Part shown: piece by piece, positions 22,278-34,231 of the stretch
Layout of the letters: the number at the start of each line of letters is the position of its first letter
Numbering within the stretch: the first letter of the stretch is position 1
Assembly (NCBI GenBank): GCA_037447655.1
Contig: JBBHKE010000834.1
Span: 260,999-324,998, forward strand
DNA: 64,000 nucleotides
Direction of reading: 5' to 3'
DNA from: Zygnema cylindricum
Taxonomy: Eukaryota; Streptophyta; Zygnematophyceae; Zygnematales; Zygnemataceae
The notes under the pieces: model-generated
What the model saw: only the letters and a program-made list of their open reading frames with translations
What the model was told of the DNA's origin: nothing
Database searches by the model: none
Position numbers and translations under genes: made by a program

Positions 22278-24026
22278 TAATGTCTGAACGTACTGAAAAC
22301 ACGTATTTTAGTAACACTTTTTGTACGCTAAAATTATTTGGACGATGTCGGAATATCAAATTTGACGAGATAAGTCATGCATCCTTGTTTTTGTGTTTCG
22401 GAACGTTTGGGTAAATAACTAAATACCTTAAGGTGAACCTCCATCAACGTACATTTTCATACTATACCGTACTATTTTTTTTTTTTTTATAAAACATGTT
22501 TACTAAAGATCGGACGGTCTCTGATCAAAGTAGTGTCTTCAAGGAGGACATTAGCCACACACTGGATGTGTAGGATTGGTACACTTGGAGATAAATGATG
22601 TAATCCACGGTGGACGAGCGATGTTAGCCTTACACTTGGCAAAAGGCCACGTGCCTTCGGACAAAGGTATTCAAATCAAACGAAACAGACGAAAAAATAT
22701 TTGCCGGAGGTTATCCTCTGACGCTCCCTTTCCATCCATTGACCTTCGCGGAAAGGATTTTGCGTTAGAACATAGTGGCGCAATTCGTACAGTGATAAAG
22801 TACGCATGTACAGATTATCAAATTTAATGCGTTTTTTACAAATCTTAAATTTCGTTTGTTCGTACAGATACGACGTTCAGAATTTGTACTTTTATAATCT
22901 TTGACTATTCTTGGCGTCTGAACAGGAATCTACATGGTACCATTCATAATAGAGCGTGGGTGATAGGCGCCTTGCTGGCACGACCCGACAGAAAAGTGAT
23001 CAAAATAGTAAATGAGTCCGTACGATTACTGGTAACGCCTGATGGACGACAGCCCTTAGGGCACTTTCCCATGCGCTAAAGATACAGTTATTTTTTGTCG
23101 TTTTCTTTTATAACTTGGAAAAAAATGAGAAAACACGCAGCCGTACCAAAAAAATGAAATTACCACCGTACAAGTTGCGCTACCTTGAAACTTTAACTTT
23201 ACTGCAGTTTGTCGTCTAGAGCGATGCAATTTGTCGTTTAGCGCGTTTCGACCCACTTTCGCGTCCTTACGGCTCATCTTCAAACTTTATAGGTGATTTT
23301 AAACAAAGTTCCACGACGTGGGCGAATATGCATATGATTTCGCACGCGACGGAGGATTTTGACAATTTTTGTGCCCGGAGTACCAAAAAAAAAACCTACT
23401 GCACGTTTCCAGCCTGTGCGAAACTTTTTCCCGTGCGCTTTTTTCCGTACAGTAACCGTGGAGGAGGTCTCGACCAACGGACGCCATTTCGCAAAAGCGA
23501 AGTCCGTGAAAGCGCCTCTCTCTCTCTCCCTCTCCCACTAACGCGTATATCTCACAATTCTTGCAATGAAAAAAGGCAAGAAAGGTATCAAATGAAAGAT
23601 CTATGAAAACGGTTATAAAGTTTGATACGGTTGTCCAATTTGATAAGGGTGTGTGCCCATGTAACCAAAACTTTAGAATGTTACTTTGGATTTTAGCGCA
23701 AATTGTACGGTGTACTTTTCAAAGTGTTCCTATGTCAATCATTACTTGCGCCTTCATCACTTCAAATATGTGACGGTTGTAGACGTCTACAAAATGTGCG
23801 ACAGCGTACCAAACGAAATGTAAACGACTACGAAACTTTGTAAATTAGTGACGTCTACAAAAACGGCGACGGTTGTAGACGTCGATTTTTTTGTGACATT
23901 GTAGATGTTTACGGTTTTGTGACATTGCGAAGTCATGCTACCTTGTGACGTCATTAGTACGTAGATTTTCCGCAATGGCTTCCCGATTTCTTTTCTTAAC
24001 TTTTGTCATTCGATATGCCATCAAAC
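22278..24026. other. Gene-free TE-derived DNA
   Basis: 23760-23960 is an array of GTAGACG, GTCTACAA and TGACGTC motifs like those of family B subterminal regions; 23640-23720 resembles the family B terminal region (CCCATGTAACC..). Open frames here lack recognisable domains. Confidence 0.5.
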
Positions 24027-25369
24027 TAAGGGTGCGTCTCCATGTACTTGAAACTTAGAGAAAAAACTTTGTTTTTTAGCGCAGATCCGACGGACCCGGA
24101 TTTGGGGAGTCCCTATGTGTAACAACGACATAGTTACTTCAGCGTGTGACAATTGTATACGCTGACAATGCCCGTGACGGCTGTCAACGTCTACAATCTG
24201 TGATGACGCACGCTATTTTTTGTAGCAGGTTGTGACGTCGCATGAGTTTTCGTGACATTGTAGACGTACCGCCATCCAGCCTGTGCCGTTTCACGGTTGC
24301 ATTTTGCCTTTGCGTCTCTTGTCCGCGCGACGTGAAATGGCATCGCAATCTTGAGACCCCTGGCGAAATAAAATCCGTACCAGGCGCAAACGGACAAAAC
24401 CAAACAAATTGTGTACTTTGCTTTGTCGTACGTGAAGGCAAACGGACAAAACATAGCGGATCGTGCACTTTTCGTCGTCGCTTGAATTCTTTTGAAATTT
24501 CTTGGAAATTTCTTACACGTGCGACTACGTGTTTTTATTTGTTTTTCAAAAAATCTTTGTTTTAAAACACATCTTCCCTGTGTTTTAAAGAAAAGTTTGA
24601 AGATGACTTTTTTGGCGTGGCCGTGGGTCGAAGAACACAAAACGACAATATGTAGTACATCTTAAATTCGATGATGACGCAAAATGTACTTCTCATTTTT
24701 TCTTTTTTTTGTACGGTTGAAACTTACGTGGTACGGCTCTAAGTTCAACAGGAAAACAACAGAAAAAAACCCTTACTTAGGCACATGGAGACGTTTCCTA
24801 AGACCAAAAATACTAAAAATAAATAAAAAATCATTCGATACTATTATTGTTGCATTTCATTTAGAGAAAAGAGAAAGAGGAGCGGTCGAGTGAGAAAGAG
24901 GGGGAGAGACGAGGACGACGTAAACTTTTGCAAAGGACCCATGAATGAAAGTGGAGGTCCGAGACCCTAACGATTTTTTTTCCATAAGTGCTTGTCATTT
25001 TCGTTCGTGCATGCGCGTGACGAGCAGGGAAAAAAACAGCGTGTACTCTCCTTCGTTCAAAAAATGTCAAAAACGTTTCACGCGTGCAATAACGTTTTGC
25101 TATTCGTCAATAGGTTATTATTTTAATTGAAATCAGGTTGCAGTTTGATTCCAATACAAGTGTGAAGATAGATGAGCTGACGTGAGGTGGAAGTGGGTCG
25201 AAATGATAATAACGCCAAATTGACGTACTTTCCAAGTTCCAAGATGACGCGGGTAAACTTTGGTTCTTGCCCATTTTTCTACGGCGTAACATTTTCTCGT
25301 TGCAAGTCCCATTTTCTATGTAAACGACGGAAAAAAACCCTTACTTGAACACATGGGCACACACCCTAA
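24027..25369. mobile_element. TIR transposon family B, overlapping copies
   Basis: The left end is TAAGGGTGCGTCTCCATGTA. A weak inverted partner lies at 24775-24803 and a clear right end, CACATGGGCACACACCCTAAG, at 25349-25369. 25120-25369 is repeated at 46851-47095. The GACGT/GTAGACG subterminal array (24120-24270) is present. I read this as two related elements, one inside or abutting the other. Confidence 0.6.
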
Positions 25370-25629
25370 GATAATCATATTCGACAGCTGTCGCCTCGAC
25401 CGTTAATCAAAACCAATCCCGTGCCGTGGACCCTAAAAACTTTGTTACGGAAAGTCCCAAAATTTTGGCTTCAATTCCATGGAGCTAAATCTGAACATTT
25501 GTTCTTTTCATGGAACTGCACTTGCAGTTCCCTTAAGAATACGCTTTTCCAAACTCCTACACTAATGAAGTCAAAGTTGTTAAAAGCCTTAGGAGTAGTT
25601 TAAGTGAAATGAGAACTTCAGGTTTAATG

Positions 25630-26990
25630 CGATTTTATCTCCATGGCGTATACTACTGTCTCATCGCAGTGATTGTTTTGGTTGCGCGCACTCATTTGCG
25701 TCAATTTGTCGAAGATTGTACATTTAAAGTACACATTGGTACAAGTTAATTACCATTGAGTTTAAATTTGACGGTCAATTCGTTGAACAACTTTGACTTT
25801 CAAAATATTGTAACAACATGTTAAAATTTTGCCGCGCTTGTGAACGTCGACCGTCATAACAAAATTAACAATTCACAGGGCCAGCCATGAGTTACTCTAA
25901 CAAAATTGCGACAACCACATAAATAAAAGTGTTGCGCGCAGTCACTTTCTCACTTTACGTGAGCTTCACCTTCAAAGCACATGTTGTCTTTTAACTTACG
26001 CTTCTTCTCCGTCAGGCACCGACACTAATTGTACGGAACAATTTAACGGTAGTAATATTTTGTTCACTTCTCCATTAGGTTGTATCAAGAAGGAATCTAT
26101 CGCCTACGTGCATTATTTCGAATGTATCCACGTAGGGTTCTTGTCTATTTCGAATGGATCCACTTAGGTTCCTGTTCAGACTACGAGCAAAGTCAAAGAT
26201 TCTAAAAGCACAAAATCTGAAACTCGTATTTGTACGACCAGTCGCAAATAAAAATTACGTGAATGTACACTTTGTGTGTCCGTTTGTTGTCGTTTTTCTC
26301 GTTGTTTTGTCGTTCGTATTTTGTTGTTGAAAACTCAAAAAAAGTAGGCGCGGGGAATCTCGGATGTCAATGGATGGTGAAAGAGGCGTCACGGGACAAT
26401 CTTCAACAAATATTTTTTGGTGGTTTTCTGTGGATTTGATTCTAGCCTGTCCGAAGGCGTGTGGCCTATGTTAGAAGGCGCATGGCCTTTGCCACATGTA
26501 ATGTTCCCATCTCACATCCATCGTGGATCACATGTGACCTTTCCACGTCTAGTGTGTAGCTAGTTTTCTTCTTGAAAACAAAAGAGGAGACTAGCCAAAC
26601 ACTGGATATAATGACCGCTTGCTTCGAAAACACAAAATCGGATGGTCGACATTGTCCCCCAAAAGTTTGGAAAATCTTGTCGAGTCTCTAGTAATCATCT
26701 TTAAAAAAAAAAAAAAAAAAGGCAGTACGGCCTTGTACGGAAATGCACTTATTAGAGTAAACAACGCCATTGTTCGCTTGATGGAGGTTCTTCTTTAGCC
26801 GCAAAATTGAAATCTAATTGCGAAGCGTAAATAGTGTGGCTTGCTTTGGTCGCACTTGACGACGCGCATTTTTTTCATTAATTCCATTGACATTTTTACG
26901 CCGCTCCATTTTATTATAGTGTACAAAACGTGGGGTGCGTTCCAATGTTATCGATACTTTGATTAAGTATTTTGGACTGTAGTGAAAATT
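25630..26990. mobile_element. Degraded family D element
   Basis: 25670-25990 matches the left arm of 941-2870 (GCGCGCA blocks, TTGACGGTCAATTCGTTGAA, GAACGTCGACCGTCAT). 26828-26900 matches its interior (GTAAATAGTGTGGCTTGCTT). The right arm is not recognisable. No gene was seen. Confidence 0.5.
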
Positions 26991-27901
26991 CTCTGTACTA
27001 CTTTGAATGCATCCCAATGTGCAAAAATGAAATCGAAAATATGACGTGACGGTTGTTGACGTAGAAACAACTTTGGTGATGGTTGAATACGACTACGAAA
27101 CTTTCGATAATTGGTGACGCCAACAAAAACAGCGACGGTTGTAGACGTCTAAATTTTTGTAATTTTGCGACATTGTAGATGTTTAGAGTTTTGTTATATT
27201 GTGACACCATGCTCATTTGTGACAACGTCGACGTCACAAATTCAAGAACTTTTCACCATGGCTATCCGATTTCGTTTTTTCGACTTTTCTCACTCAACTC
27301 GCCATAAAAATATGCTTAAAGGTAGTCAAAAGAATTATTTTTCAAATATCTTTCATTTCATACCAGTATTGTCGTGTCTCATTCTAAAAAGTGAGAGATA
27401 GAAGCGATAGTGTGAGAAGAAGAGGGGAAAGGCAATGACGGGGCAAAATTCTGCAAAGGACCCATGAATGAAAGTGGAGGTCCGAGATCCCTACAGATTT
27501 TTTTTCCGTACATGCTCGTCTTTTCCGTACATGCACGTGACGGGCAGGGAGAAAATTAGCGAGTGCTCTCCCTCGTCCTAAAATTTTCCCACTCGTGTGG
27601 CGCGTGTGTGGACCATTTTTCATTCGTTTTTTGGACGGTACTTTCCCTGAAATCCAGTTGCGAGGCGATTTCTGATGAAGTTTTTTTGACGGGCTGGATT
27701 CTCTTGCCCGGGGGTCGAAAAAGGAAAACGCCAAAATGCGTTCACATGACGACAAACATGAAGTACATTCAAAGTATCGACGACGTTTGCTGTACTTTTA
27801 AAGAATTGATTTTTTTGTACGGCTAGAATTTTTCTCGTACGGAACTCTTGGGTGAAAACGACAGAAAGAAGTCGATACTTTAATACATGGGGACATGCCC
27901 T
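26938..27901. mobile_element. TIR transposon, family B copy 3
   Basis: Left GGGGTGCGTTCCAATGTTAT and right TACATGGGGACATGCCCTAA ends are imperfect inverts. The body follows copy 1 (3052-4263) throughout, including the AAGTATTTTGGACTGTAGTG block and the region before the right end. The next element begins immediately at 27905. Confidence 0.72.
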
Positions 27902-27904
27902 AAG

Positions 27905-28597
27905 GCCGTGTCCCCATGTAATTGTAACTTAGCGCACTTACTTTGTATTGAAGCGAAGATTCTCCGTACAAGGTTTTCAAGTGTCCCAATGCGTAAAAAT
28001 GAAATCGTTACTTAACTGTGACGATTGTATATGCCTACAATGTCCGCGTCTACAATTTGTGTTGTTGCACTGTATTTTTTGTAACTGTTTGTGATGTCCC
28101 ATGTCTCTTTGGGGGACACTGTAGACGTACAACTTTCAGCACTGTGCCGTTAATGGTCGGAAAAGATGCTTTTGTCTTTGCGTCTCTCGTCCGATCGCCG
28201 GGAAATGGCATCGGAATCTTGAGACCTTTGCAAAAAAAAACCGTTTTGGACGCAACCGGACAAAAAAACACAAATCGTGTACTTTTCCTCATCGTTTGAA
28301 ATCGTCTGAAAATTTTGAAAATATTTGACACGTGCAAAGTTGTTTGTCCTATTTGTCGTGCGTGATACTTTGATTTAAAACACATCTCCAATGTGTTTTA
28401 AAGCAAAGTTTGAAGATGACGTGGCATGACGTGGCCGTTGGTTGAAAAACACAAAACGACATGTAATATTTTCTAAGTTTGACGCAAATTGCACTATCAT
28501 TTTTTTCACTTTCTTGTTGTAATTTAATCAATACGGTGCTAAATGTTTGAGGAAAACGACAGAAAAAAATCATTACTATGGCATATGGGGACACGGT
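27905..28597. mobile_element. TIR transposon family B, short subtype
   Basis: The ends GGCCGTGTCCCCATGTAA and CATATGGGGACACGGT are inverted. The interior resembles 24027-24800 and 34232-35000 (AAAACACATCTCCAATGTGTTTTAA hairpin-like core at about 28377-28402 and a GTCTACAATTTGTG motif). No coding region is supported. Confidence 0.68.
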
Positions 28598-30100
28598 GCA
28601 AAGTATAGTTTAGTATGAACATTGATATTTCGCTAAAATATGAATACAAAAACAAGGATTCAAATGCCAAATTACCCAAGGCTAGCAATGACTAACAATC
28701 TTGAGTCAATTTCCGCTTCTTTTTTGTTTTTTTTTTTTTCTTTCGTAACATGACAGAAAAGTGAAACATAAAACACCATTCTAGAGAGCAGAAAATCTAA
28801 TTGAAGCATTTTTTCGTTTTTTTGCAATTATCTCGACACTTGTGAGAAGAGAAGGCATTTCACCTGCTTTATGATGAAAGAATCCTCTAAATTAAAGAAG
28901 CAATGAAGATAACTTTTCGACAAAAATCACTCGAAACGCAAGTAACAAAACAAACACAGCAAAAAAACTTCAAAAATACACCATAAAATACCCTAAAAAA
29001 AATCTCATTTATTTATTTTATCTTGTTGACGTCAGAAAACTTTAAAGGCAATAGAGGTCGAGGTTCAACAACAACTAAAACAAAATCTAACAATCAAAGT
29101 AAAAAAAGAAAATGACAAGGAATTGAAAACCGAAATCAAATCACTTGTAAAAACACACTAAAAAAGGTACAGATGTTGTCAACTTTTGAAAGAACTTTAA
29201 CCATTTTACAAGAACCAGGGTCAACTTTGCTTATGGTCCTATTAAGGCTCTATTTATGATTTTGAAAGGTTGTAAACCTTTTTTTTTCTCTCTCTTTTTC
29301 TTCAGTAAATCCAAACCCAAATTAACTTGCACAGTTTGGATCGAATGTAAAAAAAAGAAAAAAACATAGAAAAATTGTGGACTATTTATTCCACTCTACT
29401 TTGTGCTTTTGAGTGCAAAAAGGTTCCCGATAATCGTATTGAACAACGATAACTTCCAAATAGAGTGGAAACATATGTGACTAAAATACTATCCATTGTA
29501 TAAAAATAAACAGCTAAAATATTTCCAGTTTGTAAAATTATACAACTAAAGTCGTGTCATTTGGAATACAAGTGTGTACAAAAAAAAAATGTAAGAATGT
29601 CTTTGCAAAACTGTTTGTTCGAAAAACAGAGGTTTATGGGGAGGTTTATCTATAAACTGGCATTTAAAATCTAAAAATGGAATCATTAAAAAAAGGGAAA
29701 AAAAGGTCTAACTCCATAACCAAATTTTATAACTTGGCGGAAAAAACCGGAAAAACAAATGAACAAAAAGAAAAGAAAACGCCTAACTGACGAATCATTT
29801 TTTTTTTCAAACAAAGTGTTCCCATTTTGGACTTTGTTGCGTCATTGACTACATATTCTTTTGGAGCTTCTTTTTTTTTTTACATAGTTTCTTGGCGCTT
29901 CTTTTTTTTTGTTTATTTTTAACGACAACAAGAGTCACCGCCTACTAATCATTTCTGAGGTTTCTCCTTTTAAACAACGAAGACTCGACTCTTAGTACAA
30001 CATCATTTTTTTGATTTTTATGGTTTTTTACAATTATTTACGGTTTTTTTGAGTTTTTTTGAAGGTCTTTTCCAAAACGATAAACAAAATCCGTTCGATT
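28598..30100. other. AT-rich 3' flank of the MRS2 gene
   Basis: About 1.5 kb of A- or T-rich DNA with many A runs on the + strand and no open frame of note. It probably holds the 3' UTR and polyadenylation region of the minus-strand MRS2 gene, but no signal stands out. Confidence 0.45.
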
Positions 30101-33100
30101 TCAAAGACCGAGCATATGTGCCCATCTCAGATAAAGACGAAACCCGACATATAGACAAACGGCAATTACCGTTACAATTGATAGATAAATCGCAAACGGT
30201 TTCCCGGTATTGTTATCTACCCAAGGATTTGGGAAATTCATTCCATAAGCCCCGATAAACATGAGAGATGCCGTAAAAGTACAATTTGCCGAGTTTAAAT
30301 GTAAACGGAACTGAATTAGTTGGTTTCGACGGCGATCGAGTTCAATGTTCACGTAGTCTTCGGTGTCGTCAATATCCTCTCGTAACTGGAAAAGGAGAGA
30401 GGGAAAGGAGGAGAGGAGGGAGAAAAGGAGAGGAGCGAGAGAAGGAGAGGAGGGAAGGAGATAAGGGAGAGAAAGGACAAAGGGAGAGGTGGAGGGGAGG
30501 GGAGGGGAGGAGCGAGAGGAGAAAAGGAAAAAAAGAAAAAAGGGGAAACAGGGCAAAAGGGGAAACAGGAGAAAAGGAGAAGAAAAAGGAGAAAGAGGAA
30601 AGAAGAAAGTAGGTAAAACAGAGAAAGTAAGAAAGAGGAGAGAAGGAGAAAAGAAAAAAATGGAGGGAAGGAAAAAGAGGAGAATTCAAAAGGAGGTTTT
30701 AGATATCAGTAACAAATCTTGTTTACGACAAAAAGCAAAAAATTAAGAAACTTGAAAAATAAGAAATGCATCTGGCTGGTTGATCCATCAAACCCACACG
30801 AATTTTCAGCTTGCAGCTCCCTCTCCATCTCCCTCTCTACCCTCCCTTTCCATCTCCATCTCCCTCTCCCCCTCTCTTTCCATCTCCATCTCCCTCTCCC
30901 CCTCTCCTTCCCTCTCCCTCCCCCTCTCCGTCCCCCTCCCCCTTATTCGTTTCCACTAACAGTTTTAGTCACTGAACCACATTATTATTCGACCATTATT
31001 TCCCCCAAAAAGAACAATTTTGCTTCCTGCATTAAATAAAAAACCACTTTTTCTTACCGTATTCAACTTATTCAAAGTCCCGTCCACTTGCATAAAATAA
31101 GCTTCTAGTAACATCTCCAATTCCTGTACAACCGAGCCGCCTCCTGGTTCACTCATATTAAGCTCCAAACTATTTTCTCGGTGTAACGGTTTTCCCAAAA
31201 CTCCATAATTAGAACTTGCTGGGGGAGAGTCAGGATGTTTCGAAGCCAAAATTCGATGTCGAGTCAAATACAAATCCCACATATCTTCATCGTCGTCTAG
31301 TAGTTGCTCTAATTCTTCACGAACCTGTTGAAAAAGAAAGGAACAAAAACAAGGAAAAAAGTATTAAAAGAATGAAGAAGAACACAGATTTCACGTGCCT
31401 TCATCATCGTCTTGTAGTAGCTCAGTTCAAAGTGAAGAATCAAAATTGAAATAAAAAGAATAAAAAGAATGAAAAGAGTAAAAAAAATAAAAAGGATGCA
31501 AATCCTACACATTTTCTTTATCATTTAGTAACTGCTCTAGCTCCTCACAAACCTGTTTAAAAGTAAAGAAAAAGTATAAATAGATGCAAAAGGACACAAT
31601 ATCTTCATCATCGTCTAGTAGTTGCTCTAACGCTTCACGAACTCGTTAAAAAGGAAAGAATGGAAGAATGGATAAAAAAAATAAAAAAAAGGAAAGGATG
31701 AAAAGAACGAAGAGGATGTGAATCCCACGTATCTTGATCATCGTCTAGTAGTTATCTAAAAGTAAGAACTACACGACCAATACGGAAACGCTTTACAATA
31801 AAATTCAACAACTGCTGAAAGGTTCTAAAGCCCTCTTACCTTTTGAACTCGTGCCGTTAATCGAGTCATTCGACTCTTCACATCTCGTACTTCCTCGAGA
31901 CTTTCTGTACTAACTCCTCTCCTAAGTTCCTCTAGAACAGGATAGGCATGTTGTACAAGAGTCTGAGTACAAGTGTCAAGATGATGAAGAATAGTTTCCA
32001 AAATAAGCTCCAAAACTCTAAACTCAAAAGGCAACATGTCCGGTTCCCCACTCCCTCCATTCCCTACCGGAGCTCTCTTCCCTTCCAACATCGTCATTCC
32101 ACCAAGATCTTTCTGTTCTCCTTCTGCCCCTACTGACTGTTTTAGGTTTACGAGGGGACTCATAGAGGACGGCGTGGGTCCTCCGGAAAACGCCGAATAA
32201 AACCCGAAAAACTCGGGAACTGGACTTCCTGTAAGAGGAGAAGGAGAAACATTCGTAGGATTGACGTGATGCTTTAAAGTTCGTCTCAATTTGTTGACAA
32301 AAGGGGCTACATTCTCATTGGTCGGGTCGAGAACCAAAACCTCCTCGGCGGTCACAATTGCTTTGATGTGCTCCAAATTTACGAGCATGGCGCCTTCTCG
32401 GGCTGCGAGACACTTCCAAAAAACCTCCCAACCGAAGAGATGAGACAAAATAATATCATATCGAGGAGACAATAATATCATATCGAGGAGAAAATAATAT
32501 CATACAGAGGAGGAGACATAATATATAATACGGAGGAAGAGACATGATCATATCATATGGAGGAGACATAACAATATCATATGGTTTGATCATGTTAAAC
32601 TTGGCCCCTACTACAGTTAATGTGGATCAAACCTGTAGTAAACGGTTTATTTATGTCATTAAATGGGTCCATTTGGTTCTAAACATGTGTTCTACGGATT
32701 TAATATCAGAAGCAGGAAAAAGGGAGTAAGACACAGAAAGAGTCTAGTTTTAGGTTTAACTGAACTGCACCACAGAAACAAAAACCCTAAAAAAAACCCT
32801 AAGACCATGAAAAAATCCTAAGAAACCTTTGAATATCCTGAAAACCCTAAAAAAATATAGAAAACTCAAAATACCGTAAAAAACGCTAAAAAACTAAAAA
32901 AACTAAAAAAAAACACCGTCCGGCATCATTTTCACCTAGAATTGCCGCAGAAGCCGAAAAGAGAGTCCCGAGAACCCTCAAGTCTCTGGCAGGTACAGCC
33001 GTACGTCTCATAATGTCACGCTTCTCGAGCTCAGAAACCTCAAATCCGCCATGAATATCCGCCACGAGCCACACTCTCCCTCCTGCCTTTTTCTTTTTTG

Positions 33101-33263
33101 TCTTTTTCTGATAAAAGGCAGGATCCAAAGGGCCGCCAGGGAGAGCCATGGCCTCTCCTACAAGCTCCAAGCTTTGAGAAGACGCCGTTGGTTCCATTGC
33201 TTGTACGGAACGTCCTGCCGTACAGAGACCTCCCTTATTCACATCCCTCCCTCTCTCCTTCAT
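30101..33263 (-). CDS. MRS2: MRS2/CorA-type Mg2+ transporter (4 exons)
   Basis: Minus-strand exons: 33263-32936, 32402-31840, 31324-31058 and 30385-30101 (TGA), giving 480 residues with matching phases (1, 0, 0). Conserved landmarks run in family order: RDLRVL (about 100), AREGAMLVNLEHIKAIVTAE (about 109-130), PFEFRVLELILE, VREELEQLLDDDEDMWDLYL (298-317), LEAYFMQVDGTLNKLNT, LREDIDDTEDYVN (387-399), the GMN signature at 434-436 at the end of the first membrane helix, and a second helix about 450-469. These define the CorA-MRS2-ALR pore that carries Mg2+ across membranes. A Pro/Ser/Gly-rich insert (about 150-215) lengthens the soluble domain. Which membrane it serves cannot be read; an alternative ATG lies at MEPTAS. 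Exon 1 is the least constrained. Confidence 0.92.
30388..30690 (+). repeat. Purine-rich tract in MRS2 intron 3
   Basis: Nearly unbroken GGAGA/GGGAAA sequence on the + strand is a polypyrimidine stretch in the MRS2 pre-mRNA, directly upstream of the exon 4 acceptor. It creates Arg/Glu/Lys-rich or Ser/Phe/Leu-rich false open frames. Confidence 0.88.
30815..30948 (+). repeat. CTCCATCTCCCT minisatellite in MRS2 intron 3
   Basis: Repeated CCATCTCCCTCT units occur in the same intron as the purine tract but with opposite strand bias, so the two could pair within the transcript. Confidence 0.82.
32763..32910 (+). repeat. Degenerate telomere-like CCCTAAA repeats in MRS2 intron 1
   Basis: AAAACCCTAAAAAAAACCC is followed by drifting units (ATCCTAAGAAACC, CCTGAAAACCCTAAAA) beside the exon 1 donor. 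It resembles the plant-type telomere repeat but is irregular. A similar run is at about 20199-20258. Confidence 0.55.
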
Positions 33264-33364
33264 GACATGATTTAACTATATAAGTCATGTATGTATCCTG
33301 GAGAATATCAAAAGTCATGACTCTCTTAGGGTATATTATACATGCATAGAAGAAATTTGAGCTA

Positions 33365-34102
33365 CAGCTTGAATCGCTATTAGGGTTAATAATTTTTACG
33401 CCACTCAAAACATCTTTTCTGCGTACACACTTGTCCAATTTTCAATTTGAGACCGCCAATCGGAAGCTGAGAATCTTATCTTTCGATCGCAACCGTCAGA
33501 TCTACAATCGGACAAGTGTGTACGGGGAAAAGATGTTTTGAGAGACTAAAAAAACATTAACACTACACCGTGAATCGCTATTAGCGTAATGAAATAGATA
33601 TCGTAATGAAACAATTAGCGTTATTTACGCTAATTGGGAATGTCGTTTTTTTTCGAAATAATTTTTATTCTAATTTTTCGTACATTCTAATTTGTAAACT
33701 GCTTTGTAAAAATTTTCGGTGCAGAGTATCTCCACAGTACAATATGTGCATGTACGAAATTGTTCAAATCGTACGCCGTCGCGTTTTTTTGACATCCGTG
33801 AATGCCGGAAAATATTTACGCAATTACATGTTAGCGCGACTACGGGACAGCGTGAATATCTTTTCTGTACTTTTATACTTGAAAAAGTACAAAAAAGTAC
33901 GTCTCTGGCATACCGTACACCAAACTTTTTATAATGGCACTTTATTGGAGTCATGAATCCTATTTAATGGGCTACCTCAAATAACGTGTAGAAACATTTA
34001 GAATGTTTAATTCTATTTGAGAATTTGCCTAAAAAAACAAGGTACCTCAATTAGCGTCCAACACTCTAATAGCGATTCACAGTGTAATAGCGATTCACGG
34101 TG
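33365..34102. mobile_element. Fold-back CACCG MITE interrupted by a second MITE
   Basis: The host element starts after TA at 33363-33364 (CAGCTTGAATCGCTATTAG) and ends GCGATTCACGGTG before TA at 34103-34104. It contains the paired block CATCTTTTCTGCGTACACAC / GTGTGTACGGGGAAAAGATG. A second element (33566-34084) is inserted into its right arm with TA on both sides (33564-33565, 34085-34086). Confidence 0.88.
33566..34084. mobile_element. CACCG MITE nested in another MITE
   Basis: It begins CACCGTGAATCGCTATTAG and ends CTAATAGCGATTCACAGTG, 519 bp, flanked by a TA duplication within the host element. Removing it plus one TA restores a continuous host terminus. Confidence 0.9.
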
Positions 34103-34231
34103 TAATGTTGAGCGCAAATGGTACAGTTGTAGGGCAAACCGTACTTCAAAATTATCCACAAAATTTTACGGATTGTACAATTAAAAACTTCTGACAGTGA
34201 AATTATTAGTGCAATTAATACTAGAGTATTA

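Noticed and set aside
24191-24640. 149-codon minus-strand frame in a family B element
   Set aside because: It is not conserved in the other copies (27905-28597, 34232-35000), where it is interrupted.
30286-30746. Arg/Glu/Lys-rich open frames of 85-108 codons
   Set aside because: They come from the purine tract in MRS2 intron 3 and show no domain.
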